64,000 nucleotides of DNA from Liolophura sinensis (GCF_032854445.1 NC_088298.1:5638160-5702159), one strand, 5' to 3'. Counted from the first letter of the stretch, positions 47,501 to 62,500 are shown. Numbers and translations: made by a program. Notes: a model not told the origin generated them from the letters alone.

Positions 47501-50500
47501 GAGCTTAGTTCTCCTTAAAACACAGATATTGAGTTTGTGAATTTGTGCCTGGGGGTATTCTCTATTTCTTCCCTCAGAACCATGTACTGCATTACCTATC
47601 CAACGGTACAGCCTCCCTAAGCTTCACTTACCAAAAGGAGCAGTTCTTTGTTCCGGTTGTCTTCATTCTCAAGGTAAATCGTATTAAAACGTGGAGAAGA
47701 ACATAAAAAAAACTTTCAGAGAAAAAGTGTGGAAAGATATTTGTAAGAATGGTCTTGATTATGTTTTTTTTTTATTTATTTATTCTTAAGCAGAGGAAAA
47801 GAGAAAAAGACAGCTGAAAATAATTTTTGTAGCATGGATATTTGGGATTGCCTCTTGGAGTTTATCAGCTTTGTAGAAATTATGCTCTAGATGAGAGTGT
47901 AACACCAGAATTTTCATTATATTTATAGTTTTAACATATTAATAAATATTATCAAAAGACCACTCAAAAATGAAGTATAGATCAGATCATTAAAAACTGT
48001 CCAGGAAAATAGTTGGATTTATTTTTTTTAAATTTTTTGGTAGAATTTTTGTGATTAAGTAAATTTGTGTTAAAAGATCGCATTCAGTGGTGGTCTGTGG
48101 TGACCTAGAATGTATAAACAACGTCACATCTATACTTTTTGCCAGAAATAATTTGTTTCAAGGTCAAGTGGGTGAATGCATTTATAGATCTATATATGCA
48201 TATGCATTTTGAATGATGAAATGTAGCAGTCTAATGTGTGTTAAGTAGAAAAAACCTTATGCGATGTCTCTGGTCCCATTGTGGTCAGAAACAGCAACCA
48301 TAAAATATTAAAATGCATTTTACTAGGTTAAAAAAATTTTAAAAAGTAAATAAATCCAAGTACTTTCTTGGACAGTGTTTAATGGTTTTTCATCTGATAC
48401 ATACTTCAGTTTAGTGTTTTCTTTTGCCTTTAAACTGAACTTCATAGTTCGGCTTCATCATCTTCGATAACTGTTTTACAATGTGACTAACCTGGAGCTT
48501 TCTCTCTTTTCTGTTTTTTGGCTTTTTTTAAATAACTGTAAAATGACGATTATGATTTTAAGGAAAGCTTATATCCCAAAAATCTTAATATTCCCTTTGT
48601 TCTATGCATATTTTCATTCAATGGTTAGAAATTTTTTGAAACTAACATCATCAATGAGCTTACTGGGAACAGAGGGAGGAGCTTAGCACTCATAATTGGG
48701 ACATCTGCCCTCACATTGTTGTTTTGATAGCTGTTACATGTATCATTGACTGCAGGTTATCTTATTTCTAGATTGGCCACTTGGGCCTCAGGAAAGCTAG
48801 TTTTCACAACTCAAAAAGAAAGCTTAGAAGTTTTCTTGTAGTTTTATTATGCATATTATAGATACATATTATGAAATGAAAACCAAACGCTGCATGTATT
48901 GTTGAAATATAAGTGTGTTCATCGATAACTTGCGAAAGGTTAGTAAGTTTCCCCCTGGGCACTGGTTTCCTCTGGGTGCTGTGGTTTCCTCTGGGCACTG
49001 TGATTTCCCATGGCCTCTGTGGTTTCACCTGGGTGCTTTGGTTTCCCTCTTGGGCACTGTGATTTCCCCTGGGCGCTGTGGTTCTCCTTGGGTACTGTGG
49101 TTTTCCCCGGTGCACTGTGGTTCCCAGCACCCCCTACTCCCATCCCCGGGAAATGTGGTTCCCTCCCGGGCACTCTGGTTTCCCTGTGCACTCTGGTTTC
49201 CTATACTTTTAACACACTAATTACCGTTGTACAAGTGAAAAATTCTAGAGTGTGTCATTAAACAACAGATTAAATCATACTTAGAGTACCAAGAAAATGG
49301 CCATATTGTTTTTGTGACCCAGGGTCTGCTGAAGGTGACTGATAAACACATCTACAACCAGCTGATAGCGGGCAGAGAGGATGACTCTTTCTACAGAGGG
49401 TAAGTTTTCTGTATGGTTAAGCCAAATCACATTTTCCCCTATTAGCAAGAAAAACTCAAATATCAAACTTGTAACTGTGCTGTTTATAATGGTAAAATAA
49501 TTATAAAGTTTGAAAAAGTTATTAAATGACTCACCATGTATATTTTGTGAACTTTATGACTGATTTTGAACGGTAATGACAGATAGGAGATGTGATATTT
49601 TGTGAACTTTATGACTGATTTTGAACGGCAACGACAGATAGGAGATGTGATATTTTGTGAACTTGATTACTGATTTTGAACAGTAACGACAGATAGGAGA
49701 TATGATATTCTGTGAACTTTATGACTGATTTTGAATGGTAACAACAGATAGAAGGTGTGATATTTTGTGAACTTTATGACTGATTTTGAACGGTAACGAC
49801 AGATAGGAGATGTGATATTTTGTGAACTTTATTACTGATTTTGAACGGTAACGACACATAGGAGATGCAATACTTTGTGAACTTTATTACTGATTTTGAA
49901 CAGTAACGACAGATAGGAGATGTGATATTTTGTGAACTTTATGACTAATTTTGAATGGTAATGACAGATAGGAGATGTGATATTTTGTGAACTTTATGAC
50001 TGATTTTGAATGGTAACGACAGATAGGAGATGTGCACTACTGGTATTGAGCTCATGGTTTGCACACATGTAGTGCACAATAACATGAGGGGAATATTCCA
50101 TCGTTGATTTGGTGTGTAGATATTAAATACCATAAATTACTGAATTCCTGACTTAGTGTATTGTGCAATAGAATCCATGTTAAACAGAATGTTGGGGGTG
50201 GTATCTCAAAAAGTACTCACCAGCCCGGATAGCACAGTTGGTAGAGCGTCTGCTTCTCGAGCGGCAGATGAACTTTACATGAACTGTAAGGACTCCTTCG
50301 TCGTCGTATGACTGAAAAATTGTTGAGTACGACGTTAAACCCCAAGCACTCACTCACTCACTCAAAAAGTACTCTGTGTTGATCTGAAATTTTACATGCA
50401 TATAAAGCACAATGACACAAGGGGGATGTTCCATCAGTGATGATCTATGTGCATATTAATTACCGTAAATTGCACTGAAGAGATTGTGCTCCAGTTGATT

Positions 50501-53500
50501 GCAGTGGTCATGGGTTGTTAGCAAGTAAATAGGGCCAGTTGTGAGGTTTTGCCTAAATAAATATGGGATACATATGAGTTGAGCTTACATGTTAGAAAGT
50601 TTGTTAGTAACTGTATGTTTCCATCACACTTTTTTTTTCTTTTGGGTACAGCTGTGTTATCTTCATGCTGAGGCAGGCATTGGATGAAGGGTTGACCAAT
50701 CAGAAGACAGTCCTCAAACACATCGGGGAACGATTCCGTCCCAAACTGCGAAAACCAGAGTGGTACTCTGATGAGGATCTTGGGAGACATTTGTTTCGGT
50801 AAGTCCCAGGAATGTCTTAGGAGACATTTGTTTCAGTCAGTCCCAGGAATGTCTTGGGAGACATTTGTTTCGGTAAGCCCCAGGAATGTCTTAGGAGACA
50901 GTTGTTTCGGTAAGTCCCAGGAATGTCTTAGGAGACATTTGTTTCGGTAAGTCCCAGGAATGTCTTGGGAGACATTTGTTTCAGTCAGTCCCAGGAATGT
51001 CTTAGGAGACATTTGTTTCGGTAAGTCCCAGGAATGTCTTAGGAGACATTTGTTTCAGTCAGTCCCAGGAATGTCTTAGGAGACAGTTGTTTCAGTCAGT
51101 CCCAGGAATGTCTTAGGAGACATTTGTTTCAGTAAGTCCCAGGAATGTCTTAGGAGACATTTGTTTCAGTCAGTCCCAGGAATGTCTTAGGAGACATTTG
51201 TTTCAGTCAGTCCCAGGAATGTCTTAGGAGACATTTGTTTCAGTCAATCCCAGGAATGTCTTAGGAGACAGTTGTTTCAGTCAGTCCCAGGAATGTCTTA
51301 GGAGACATTTGTTTCGGTAAGTCCCAGGAATGTCTTAGGAGACATTTGTTTCAGTCAGTCCCAGGAATGTCTTAGGAGATATTTGTTTCAGTCAGTCCCA
51401 GGAATGTCTTAGGAGACATTTGTTTCAATAAGTCACAGGAATGCCTTGGGGGACATATTTCAAAAAGTGCTGAGGTTTTGGTTGTTCCTCTGGCTTTATT
51501 GTCTATACCCATGTAGTCCTGTGTGTAAGGATACCCACGTAGTCCTGTGTGTAAGGATACCCACGTAGTCCTGTGTGTAAGGATACCCACGTAGTCCTGT
51601 GTGTAAGGATACCCATGTAGTCCTGTGTGTAAGGATACCCACATAGTCCAGTGTGTAAGGATACCCATGTAGTCCTGTGTGTAAGGATACCCACGTAGTC
51701 CTGTGTGTAAGGATACCCACATAGTCCTGTGTGTAAGGATACCCATGTAGTCCTGTGTGTAAGGATACCCACATAGTCCAGTGTGTAAGGATACCCATGT
51801 AGTCCTGTGTGTAAGGATACCCACGTAGTCCTGTGTGTAAGGATACCCACGTAGTCCTGTGTGTAAGGATACCCATGTAGTCCTGTGTGTAAGGATACCC
51901 ACATAGTCCAGTGTGTAAGGATACCCACATAGTCCTGTGTGTAAGGATACCCACGTAGTCTAGTGTGTAAGGATATCCACGTAGTCCTGTGTGTAAGGAT
52001 ACCCATGTAGTCCTGTGTGTAAGGATACCCACGTAGTCCTGTGTGTAAGGATACCCATGTAGTCCTGTGTGTAAGGATACCCACATAGTCCAGTGTGTAA
52101 GGATACCCATGTAGTCCTGTGTGTAAGGATACCCATGTAGTCCTGTGTGTAAGGATACCCACGTAGTCCTGTGTGTAAGGATATCCACGTAGTCCTGTGT
52201 GTAAGGACACCCACGTAGTCCTGTGTGTAAGGATACCCATGTAGTCCTGTGTGTAAGGATACCCATGTAGTCCTGTGTGTAAGGATACCCACGTAGTCCT
52301 GTGTGTAAGGATACCCATGTAGTCCTGTGTGTAAGGATACCCACGTAGTCCTGTGTGTAAAGATACCCATGTAGTCCTGTGTGTAAGGATACATATGTGT
52401 TATGAAATGAAAACTAAATTATTTGGGTACCAATGGCCATCAGACATTATACAGTATACCTAATGCACAGATCTCGTGATACGTATGAGAAGTAGTTTGG
52501 CATATAAAAAGATTAATGATGTACTTGTGAATAAGGTAAAATTAATGCCAAGTTTTCGATGAAGTGTTTGTATTGTGGATATGAATATGAAATATATTTA
52601 ATACAAAAAAATGCAACATTCTCTGTCATGGATGATGTTTTTTCTTTTATATTTGTGTATTTTTTTATTCTTAACTAACTTCATATTTGTGGTCTCTTCC
52701 TTCTTGTTTCAGACATTGTGTGTGCTTTCATCTCCACTCCAATGTGGAAAAGTTCAACCTTTTAGTGTGAGTTTCAAGTTTTTGAATGTAACAAATGTTT
52801 GATGAGGTCAGGAATTTTTACACTGGGATATGTAATTATGTATTCACAAAAAAAGATATCAAATCAAAATACATGTACCTGTAAACAGATTGTTCATATA
52901 TTCTTTTATTATGAATCACAAGTACATACATATATTTAGGCCAAAACCTGGAATGGTGTCAGAGTCTAGAATGGGGCCAAAGCCTGGAATGGGGTCAAAG
53001 TCTGGAATGAGGCCAATATCTTGAATAGGGTTAAAGCCTGGAATGGGGTCAAAGTCTGGAATGAGGCCAATATCTTGATGGGGTTAAAGCCTGGAATGGG
53101 GTCAAAGTCTGGAATGGGGTCAATGTCCGGAATGGGGCCAAAGCCTGGATTGGGGTCAAAATAGCCATTGAGGCCAAAGCCTTGAGTGGGGCCTTAGCTC
53201 AGGGATTGGGATCAAAGCTGAAGGATTGGAACCAAAGCTGGAGGATTGGAACCAAAGCTGGAGGATTGAGACCAAAGCGGAAGGATAAGGGCCAGTGCTA
53301 AGGGACTGGGGCCAATGCTGAAGGATTGAGGCCAAAGCTAGATGTCATGGCTTGGGGAATGAATCTAGCTCCTGGTGGTATCTCTGTACCTGTGTATGCA
53401 ACTTTGTTCAAGAAATGTGATAATCTTGATTGATGAAGTCTATTTTTGCCGACCAACATTCTGTTGTTAAAACCTTGTCTTAACATTACATGTACACTTT

Positions 53501-56500
53501 TGTGAAAAGAAAAACATAGATCTGAAGAAAAGGGAAATTCTGAAGCTGTATGTTATCACTTCTCAGGTACATGACACAGAAACTGTTCGTGTTTGCCAAA
53601 GGTGGCTGTGCCACAGAGAGTGCGGATAATCCCATGAACCAGGAGGTGCTGCTAGGGGGTCATCTCTACCTCATGGTGCTCAAGGTAGGGACCATCTTCA
53701 AATAACATGATGTTTGGTGATTTATGAGCATTTGGCGAAAAAGGTTGCCACAGCACATAGATCTGTAGAAGAGAAATGTCATAAAATAGTACTTTTGCTA
53801 CTGAGACTTGAATTGTCCAGTATGGTGGTATTACCCTCTTTACAATCCAAACAAACCTCAAACATCATTTTAAGATCAGCAGAACACTTTAAAATGTGGC
53901 AGAAGGAGGAAATTAGTCAACAGATTTGTCCATTTTATATGTCAGTATTTTATTCATTTGATTGATACTTTACACTGTGCAGAAGAATAGTTCATGTAAA
54001 CATAAAAACCCACTGTCACATTGTGATTTTTCATGGGACGTTGAAATTTAAACTTTATAAACTTGTGGCATGAGTTCTGAGCTGGACACAAAACACTGAA
54101 AAACTTGTGAGGCTCATTATTCACACAGACTGAGGTGTGTGTGTGTGTGTCGGGAGTGGGGGGGACGGGACCGGCAGGGCAGTGGGGACTGGATTGGGTG
54201 ACTTGAGGGTCCTATACTCTGTCCTTCATAGTCTTTCAGTGATCCATGTGTATATATAGTTTTAGTGGACACACATAAAGTAATATTGTACTGGACACAC
54301 AGGAAACAATGTTTTACTGGACACAGAAAACAATGTTTTACTGGACATACAGAAAACAATGTTTTACTGGACACACAGAAAACAATGTTTTACTGGACAT
54401 ACAGACAACAATGTTTTACTGGACACACAGAAAATAATGTTTTACTGGACACACTGAAAACAATGCTTTACTGGACACACAGAAAATAATGTTTTACTGG
54501 ACACACAAAAAACAATGTTTTACTGGACACACAGAAAACAGTGTTTTACTGGACTCCCAGAAAACAGTGTTTTACTGGACACACACAAAGCATTTTTTTA
54601 CCGGATACACAGAAAGCAATATTTTACTGGATACAAAGTGTTTTACTGGACTGATGGAAACCAATGTTTTTCTGGACACAGAGAAAACAGTGTTTAGCTG
54701 GACTCAGAGAAAGCTGTGTTGTACTGGACACAGAGACAACAGTGTTTCACTGGACACAGAGAAAGCATTGTTTTACTGGACATGGAGAAAACAGTGTTTT
54801 ACTGGACACGGACACGGAAAGCAATGTTTTACTGGACACAGGGAATATAGTATTTTACTGGACACAGAGAAAACAGTGTTTTATTGGACACAGATAAAGC
54901 AGTGTTTTATTGGACACAGATAAAACAATGTTTTATTGGACACAGATAAAGCAGTGTTTTATTGAACACAGATAAAGCAGTGTTTTACTGGACACACAAA
55001 AAACAGGGTTGTACTCGACACCCAGAAAACCATGTTTCACTGCACACTCAAAAAGCAATATTTACTGACAAACAAAAAAACAATGTTGTACTCGCCACAC
55101 AACGTAATGCTTTGCTGGACACACATAAACCATTGTGTTACTGGATACACAGAAAACAGTGTTCAACTGCACACTCAAAAATCAAAGGTTTACTGGACAC
55201 AAACAACTTTTGTGTTGCAGGAGAAGATAGAATCTTGGCTTCATTCTCTTAGGACATCCATTGAAAGGACAGCCAAAGGAAAAGGCACTGCTTTGGATGT
55301 AAACCTGGGTAAGTAAGAACATATAATTCATTTGAAACAGTGGATTGTGGGATGACTGTTTCTGACCATTTTGACCAGTGATGTCAGGTGTTTACCAGTA
55401 AGCACGCACTCAGGGTCTTACCTTTCTGCATTCACAGGGTATGTACATGTAAAGGTGTGAAGAGCAAAATATACTGATGTAGGAACATTGACACCCATTG
55501 GGTACTAACAGACCACTGTAGAATCTAATGTTTTACAAGAATTCAACTGGGATAAATTCCACCAAGAAAAAAAAAAGAAACAAAAACTAATTAAACTAAT
55601 GGTCTTTCCTCAGTTGCAACTTCACTGTCTCTATCACTGCTTCTTTCTTAGGTACAATTTCTGATGCATGTCGGCATGGCCTAGAGGTGACCAAACCCAT
55701 GGAGTATCTCATGGCCACAGGGAACCTGGTATCCAGAACAGGACTGGGCCTTATGCAGGTACAGTACAGCTGGTGTTTACCTGATTGTGCTATATCCCTC
55801 ATGACGTGGAGGTGACCAATCCCATGGAGTATCTCATGGCCACAGGGACAGGACTGGGCCTCATGCAGGTACAGTACAACTGGTGTTTACGTGATTGTCC
55901 TGTATCCCTCATGACATGGAGGTGACCAAACCCATGGACTATCTCATGGCCACAGGGACAGGACTGCGACTCATGTAGGTACAGTACAGCTGGTGTTTAC
56001 CTGATTGTGCTATATCCCTCATGACGTGGAGGTGACCAATCCCATGGAGTGTCTCATGGTCACAGGGACAGGACTGCGACTCATGCAGGTACAGTACAGC
56101 TGGTGTTTACCTGAATGTGCTATATCCCTCATGACGTGGAGGTGACCAATCCCATGGAGTGTCTCATGGCCACAGGGACAGGACTGCGACTCATGCAGGT
56201 ACAGTACAGCTGGTGTTTACCTGAATGTGCTATATCCCTCATGACGTGGAGGTGACCAATCCCATGGAGTGTCTCATGGCCACAGGGACAGGACTGCGAC
56301 TCATGCAGGTAGAGTACAGCTGGTGTTTCCTGATTGCGTTATATCCCTCATGACATGGAGGTGACCAAACCCATGGAGTATCTCATGGCCACAGGGAACC
56401 TGGTATCCAGAACAGGACTGCGACTCATGCAGGTACAGTACAGCTGGTGTTTACCTGATTGTGCTATATCCCTCATGACGTGGAAGTGAACAATCCCATG

Positions 56501-59500
56501 GAGTGTCTCATGGCCACAGGGACAGGACAGCGACTCATGTAGGTACAGTACAGCTGGTGTTTACCTGATTGTGCTATATCCCTCATGACGTGGAAGTGAA
56601 CAATCCCATGGAGTGTCTCATGGCCACAGGGACAGGACTGGGCCTCATGCAGGTACAGTACAACTGGTGTTTACGTGATTGTCCTGTATCCCTCATGACA
56701 TGGAGGTGACCAAACCCATGGACTATCTCATGGCCACAGGGACAGGACTGCGACTCATGTAGGTACAGTGCAGCTGGTGTTTACCTGAATGTGCTATATC
56801 CCTCATGACGTGGAAGTGAACAATCCCATGGAGTGTCTCATGGCCACAGGGACAGGACTGCGACTCATGCAGGTACAGTACAGCTGGTGTTTACCTGAAT
56901 GTGCTATATCCCTCACGACGTGGAGGTGACCAATCCCATGGAGTGTCTCATGGCCACAGGGACAGGACTGGGACTCATGCAGGTAGAGTACAGCTGGTGT
57001 TTCCTGATTGCGTTATATCCCTCATGACATGGAGGTGACCAAACCCATGAGTGTCTCATGGCCACAGGGACAGGACTGCGACTCATGCAGGTACAGTACA
57101 GCTGGTGTTTACCTGATTGTCCTATATCCCTCATGACATGGAGGTGACCAATCCCATGGAGTGTCTCATGGCCACAGGGAACCTGGTATCCAGAACAGGA
57201 CTGCGACTCATGCAGGTACAGTACAGCTGGTGTTTACCTGAATGTGCTATATCCCTCATGACGTGGAGGTGACCAATCCCATGGCCACAGGGACAGGACT
57301 GAGACTCATGCAGGTACAGTACAGCTGGTGTTTACCTGATTGTGCTATATCCCTCATGACGTGGAGGTGACCAATCCCATGGAGTGTCTCATGGCCACAG
57401 GGACAGGACTGCGACTCATGCAGGTACAGTACAGCTGGTGTTTACCTGATTGTGCTATATCCCTCATGACGTGGAGGTGACCAATCCCATGGAGTGTCTC
57501 ATGGCCACAGGGACAGGACTGGGCCTTATGCAGGTACAGTACAGCTGGTGTTTACCTTATTGTCCTGTGTCCCTCATGACATGGAGGTGACCAAACCCAT
57601 GGAGTATCTCATGGCCACAGGGACAGGACTGCGACTCATGCAGGTAGAGTACAGCTGGTGTTTACCTGATTGTCCTGTATCCCTCATGACATGGAGGTGA
57701 CCAAACCCATGGAGTATCTCATGGACACAGGGACAGGACTGGATCTCATGTAGGTACAGTACAGCTTGTGTTTACCTGATTGTCCTATATCCCTCATGAC
57801 ATGGAGGTGACCAAACCCATGGAGTATCTCATGGCCACAGGAACAAGACTGGATCTCACGTAGGTACAGTACAGCTGGAGTTTACCTGATTGTCCTGTAT
57901 CCCTCATGACGTGAAGGTGACCAAACCCATGGTATCTCATGGACACAGGGACAGGACTGGGACTCATGTAGGTACAGTACAGCTGATGTTTACGTGATTG
58001 TCCTGTATCCCTCATGACGTGAAGGTGACCAAACCCATGTAGCCACCAGTGTGTGCCTTTGTTTGGTGGGAATAATTATTACTTAGACAAACGATATGTG
58101 GATTTCACTTAAGTTTAATTATATTTAAAATCAGTGGGCAAAACTTATGCAAAATTACCTGAATACAATTGGCACATGACTTGAAGGGTGCCAAAGATAT
58201 TTTAGCCTTATAAATCGAATTGACTTCAGGTTTGTGTTTGTGCGGGGCATGAAACCAAAACTGACCCATGTTATCCAGGCATTAAAATCATTGTGTGAAG
58301 TCTTTCATGGGTAATTGTAGCTGCCCACACTGTAAAAAATTGCACTTAGAAAAAACTGATGACTACTTGTGTTTTTTTGCTTTTTTGTTATAAAATGATG
58401 AATTTTTGCATTGTAGGCCACAGGTCTGACTGTTGTAGCCGACAAACTGAACTTCATGCGTTACATATCTCACTTCCGATGTATTCATCGCGGAGCGTTT
58501 TTCGCACAAATGAGGACGACAGCCGTTCGTAAACTTCTACCCGAGGCCTGGGGTATGTATGCTATGTGTAACATTGTCATTTCTGGCAGTAGAGTGCAAA
58601 TGTTTTTATTTCTGACCAGGTTAATTTGGAAATTTATCACGTACTTGTAGACATATTGTTATGTCATGACAAGGTGTCCAATCCGGTGTCCAGTACGGTG
58701 TCCATTACCCTAATTCTAAGGCCAGATATTAGTACTGCTGAAAGCCAGAAATTCTCCCCCAGTGTTTTGGGAAAAGGAAAGATATGAATACATTGTTCAT
58801 TAGATGGACTAACCATGCAAAAACAAATGAAATATTCTGCACATAATTACACATATATTGGCAAAAATAGAGCAGACTAGGTGTCATAAACTTTCTTTTG
58901 GAAGAAGTTTTTTAAATCCAGCCTCCACCTTAATTGTGTTAGTCACATCTAAAAGCATGACTTTAAAATAATTGGGATCAGCCCCAGTTCTGTTACTCTC
59001 TCTTTGCCTGTATTCCAGGTTTCCTGTGCCCCGTACACACACCCGATGGAACCCCCTGTGGACTGATGAACCACATGTCTGCTCTCTGCCAGGTGAGTGC
59101 GGGACAGGTATAATGGGTGGATGTAACAGTATCGAATGTTATTTTCACATTTTTATAAGGAAAATAGACAGGCATAAAATACAAGAAGAGACAACGCCAG
59201 TCCAAATGTATATATCAGCATGGATAAAGTATTCCACAGGAGGTTTAGGAAGCATAACTTTCTATTTTTGTAATGGTGCATAAACAGGCTATCACAGTTC
59301 AAAGTGAGCAAAAGGATGTGCCTTGAGAAATCAAAAATGCTACCGTGTGTTCAGTGTTAACCTGTCATGTCAGAACCAAATGGCTGACATCTGACCACTT
59401 GTTCCACCCTTATCTGAAGTACGCCCTAACTAAGGTTAAATTATTTGTGGCCTTTTTAAGTAAAACTGTTAACAGAACTCAATCTTTTTCTTTGGAGAAG

Positions 59501-62500
59501 TAAAGTGTAAATAGAGTTTTTAAAAAAAACCTGATTTATTGTTGCAGATTGTGAACATTCAGTTCCGTGTGGCCCACCTCCCGAGAGTTCTCGTGGCATT
59601 AGGGATATGCCCGTTTGATGGGCCATTACCAGCTCCCGTGAAGGAATGCTACACTGTGCTGCTGGATGGGAAAGTCTGTGGCTACGTCCCCGATGAACAT
59701 GCGCAGGATTTAGAGCGAAGGTTACGGGTCATGAAGGTTCAAGGTCAGGAAAAGGTCAGGAGTTTTAATTCATCACTTTAAAGTTGTAAGTAAAATTAAC
59801 GAATTCATTCTCTCACATACTCATTCTTTCTACCCGGCGCGCATAAAACTGGCAAACAACAGTGAGATAAAATAAATAGCTTCGGCAAGGATTTTACTGT
59901 CATCAGTTTCAGCATAAACAATTTATGTATTCATTTATTTGATTGGAAATTTATGTCCTACTCAAGATTTATTTCACTTATATATGCACAATGGCGGTCA
60001 GCATTTTGGTGGAAAGAAACTGAGCAGAGCTTGGACAAAACCCAGCGATTATCTGCAGGTGTCGTGGTAGAGCGTCCCACTAACGACTGAGGAGGAAGCC
60101 AGCATGACCTGGACCTAACTCACAGTGACTGCATTGGTAAAAGGACCCTGAGCCATTATGCTGCGCTAGCACACTTTAAATCAGTAGGCCATGATGGAAC
60201 AAACATAAGTAAATGCTATCGCTGATTTTAATTATCAGTGACACTTCCAGAATTAACCACCAGTGACAAAAGTGCATCTTTGTTTTTGTTATCCGTAGAT
60301 TCCACCACTGATAGAAATCTGTCTTGTGCCCAAAACAAAAGTGGCTAGTCAGTACCCAGGATTGTACATCTTTACCGGCTTAGCGCGGATGATGAGACCC
60401 GTTACAAACCTGGCGCTGAATAAGGTGGAGATGATAGGCACATTTGAACAAGTTTACATGAACATAGCCATAGTACCAGAGGAGATGGAGGTAGCCGTAA
60501 GTTTTCATTTTTATCTCGTATGTCATATATTATATCCAAGGGTAAGATGAGCCAAAGCTTGACTAAATATAAAACTGAAAATCCACTATTTATTTTGTCA
60601 GTGCTCCATGTTTTTATGATATACCTGTTTTTATGATATACCTGTTTTTATGATATACCTGTTTTTATGATATACCTGTTTTTATAGGCTTTCTGATAAT
60701 GTAAATGTGACTTCAGCAGGAAAAATTGTCAGGACAATCCTGGTTTTTACGTTCTTGGTCTTATCCTGACACACCCACTCTAAAATTTAAATTTATCTAT
60801 TAGATTGGAGTTTTTCTGCCATTCTCAAGAATATTTCACTCATACTCAGTGGCGAGCATTATGGTGGAAGGAAACTGGGGGGAAGACCTTTCAACATATG
60901 ACAGGAAAGGAAGCCAATGTAACCTGAGCTTACAGTGAACACATTGGTGAGAGGCCCCTGAGTCATTGTGCTGCGGTAGCATGCTGACTGCATGGCCATG
61001 GAGGCCTCTCTCTCACATTTAAAAAGTTACAGTAGATTATTAGTATTTTTTAATGCTCTCACATTTAAAAAGTTACCGTAGAGTATTCCTATTTTTTTTA
61101 ATGGTCTCACATTTAAAAAGTTACAGTAGATTATTCCTATTTTTTAATGCTCTCCTGTGGATGCAATTAGGGGATCTTGATTTGCACCTGTACATGGATG
61201 TGTTGTCAACTTCTGCTTTTTCTTTTACATGTGGAATAAGGTAATTTTTAAATACCAATGAGAATGTAATCAAAAATTTAATAAAAGGAGACTTTACACC
61301 ATATTTGTCATATTCAGATTAAATTTTTCTGTTTTCAAGTTTTCAGATTATTTAAAAAATTTGGACTATTTTTATAGAAATATTGATAGTGAACAAAAAA
61401 TTTCAACATAAAAAAACAAAAATTTTGTAACAACACACATGAACATCCAAAGACTGTTTTGTTGTGGTGTCAGTATAATGTAACTGGGTGGGTGTCCAGT
61501 TTGGTGTCTTCAGCATGGCATACCACTGAGCAGCATTGTAAATAATTCTGACTTTAATCATGTTGAAAGCAGCATTAATACTCAACCAAGCAAACTTGGA
61601 GATAAATTAGATAGTTAATTATTCCACAAAAGATGTGAAGATATTATGATTCTTTAATGGCATGTCTATCTTGTCTCAGACTTCAGTCTTGCTGCTCTCA
61701 ATCTGTTTCAGGTAACGACCCACCAGGAGCTTAATGAGCAGAGCATGCTGAGTGCCGTCGCCAGCTTTACACCTTTTTCTGACTTCAACCAAAGTCCCAG
61801 GAATATGTACCAGTGTCAGGTGTGTGGCAAGATTGACTCATACATTGGTCAGTTATGTTTTTTTTTTTTTTTTTAATGACTAATTACTTAATTAAATATG
61901 TAAATAATTAGATACCATGTTTTTCACTTCTGGATAATATTTATTTATGTATTTGATTGATGTTTTACGCCATAAATTTCACTTATACGACGGCGGCCAG
62001 CGTTGTGATGGGAGGAAACCGGGCAGAACCTGGGGGAAAACCATGACCATCCGCAGGTTCATGCCATCACTCACCGCTAAAACAACAGTGTATGTTTGTA
62101 ACAGATATATATGTTTGCTTTTGGATGGGTAAACAAACGATGGGCACACCTCTTCATGCCATCGCTCACCGCTAAGACAACAGTGTATGTTTGTAACAGA
62201 CATATATGTTTGGTTTCAGATGGGTAAACAAACGGCGGGCACACCTCTTCATGCCTTCGCTTACCTCTAAGACAACAGTGTATGTTTGTAACAGATATAT
62301 ATGTTTGGTTTCAGATGGGTAAACAAACGATGGGCACACCTCTTCATGCCTTCACTCACCGCGCGGACAACAAACTGTACAGGATCCTCTTCCCACAAAC
62401 CCCTATGGTCCGACCAATCATCTATGACCAGTACAAGGTGGATAACTACCCGTTGGGAACCAACGCTATTGTGGCTGTCATCTCGTACACGGTAAGACTT

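Noticed and set aside
50222-50270. Possible tRNA gene
   Set aside because: Only the A-box half of a tRNA is present, followed by SINE body and tail. It is the head of a tRNA-derived SINE.
51372-52394. Minus-strand ORFs of 144-282 codons with a 26-residue repeat
   Set aside because: All three minus frames are open with the same repeated peptide, which is explained by a stop-free 26-bp satellite inside POLR1B intron 11.
54265-55316. Plus-strand ORFs with [13 protein letters not shown] repeats
   Set aside because: Satellite periodicity within POLR1B intron 13. Only the last part (55221-55308) is coding, as exon 14.
55758-58037. Repeated exon 15 units as true tandem exons
   Set aside because: The units lack an acceptor before GAGGTGACC, are not a multiple of three and run into stops; exon 15 joins exon 16 in frame from the first donor.
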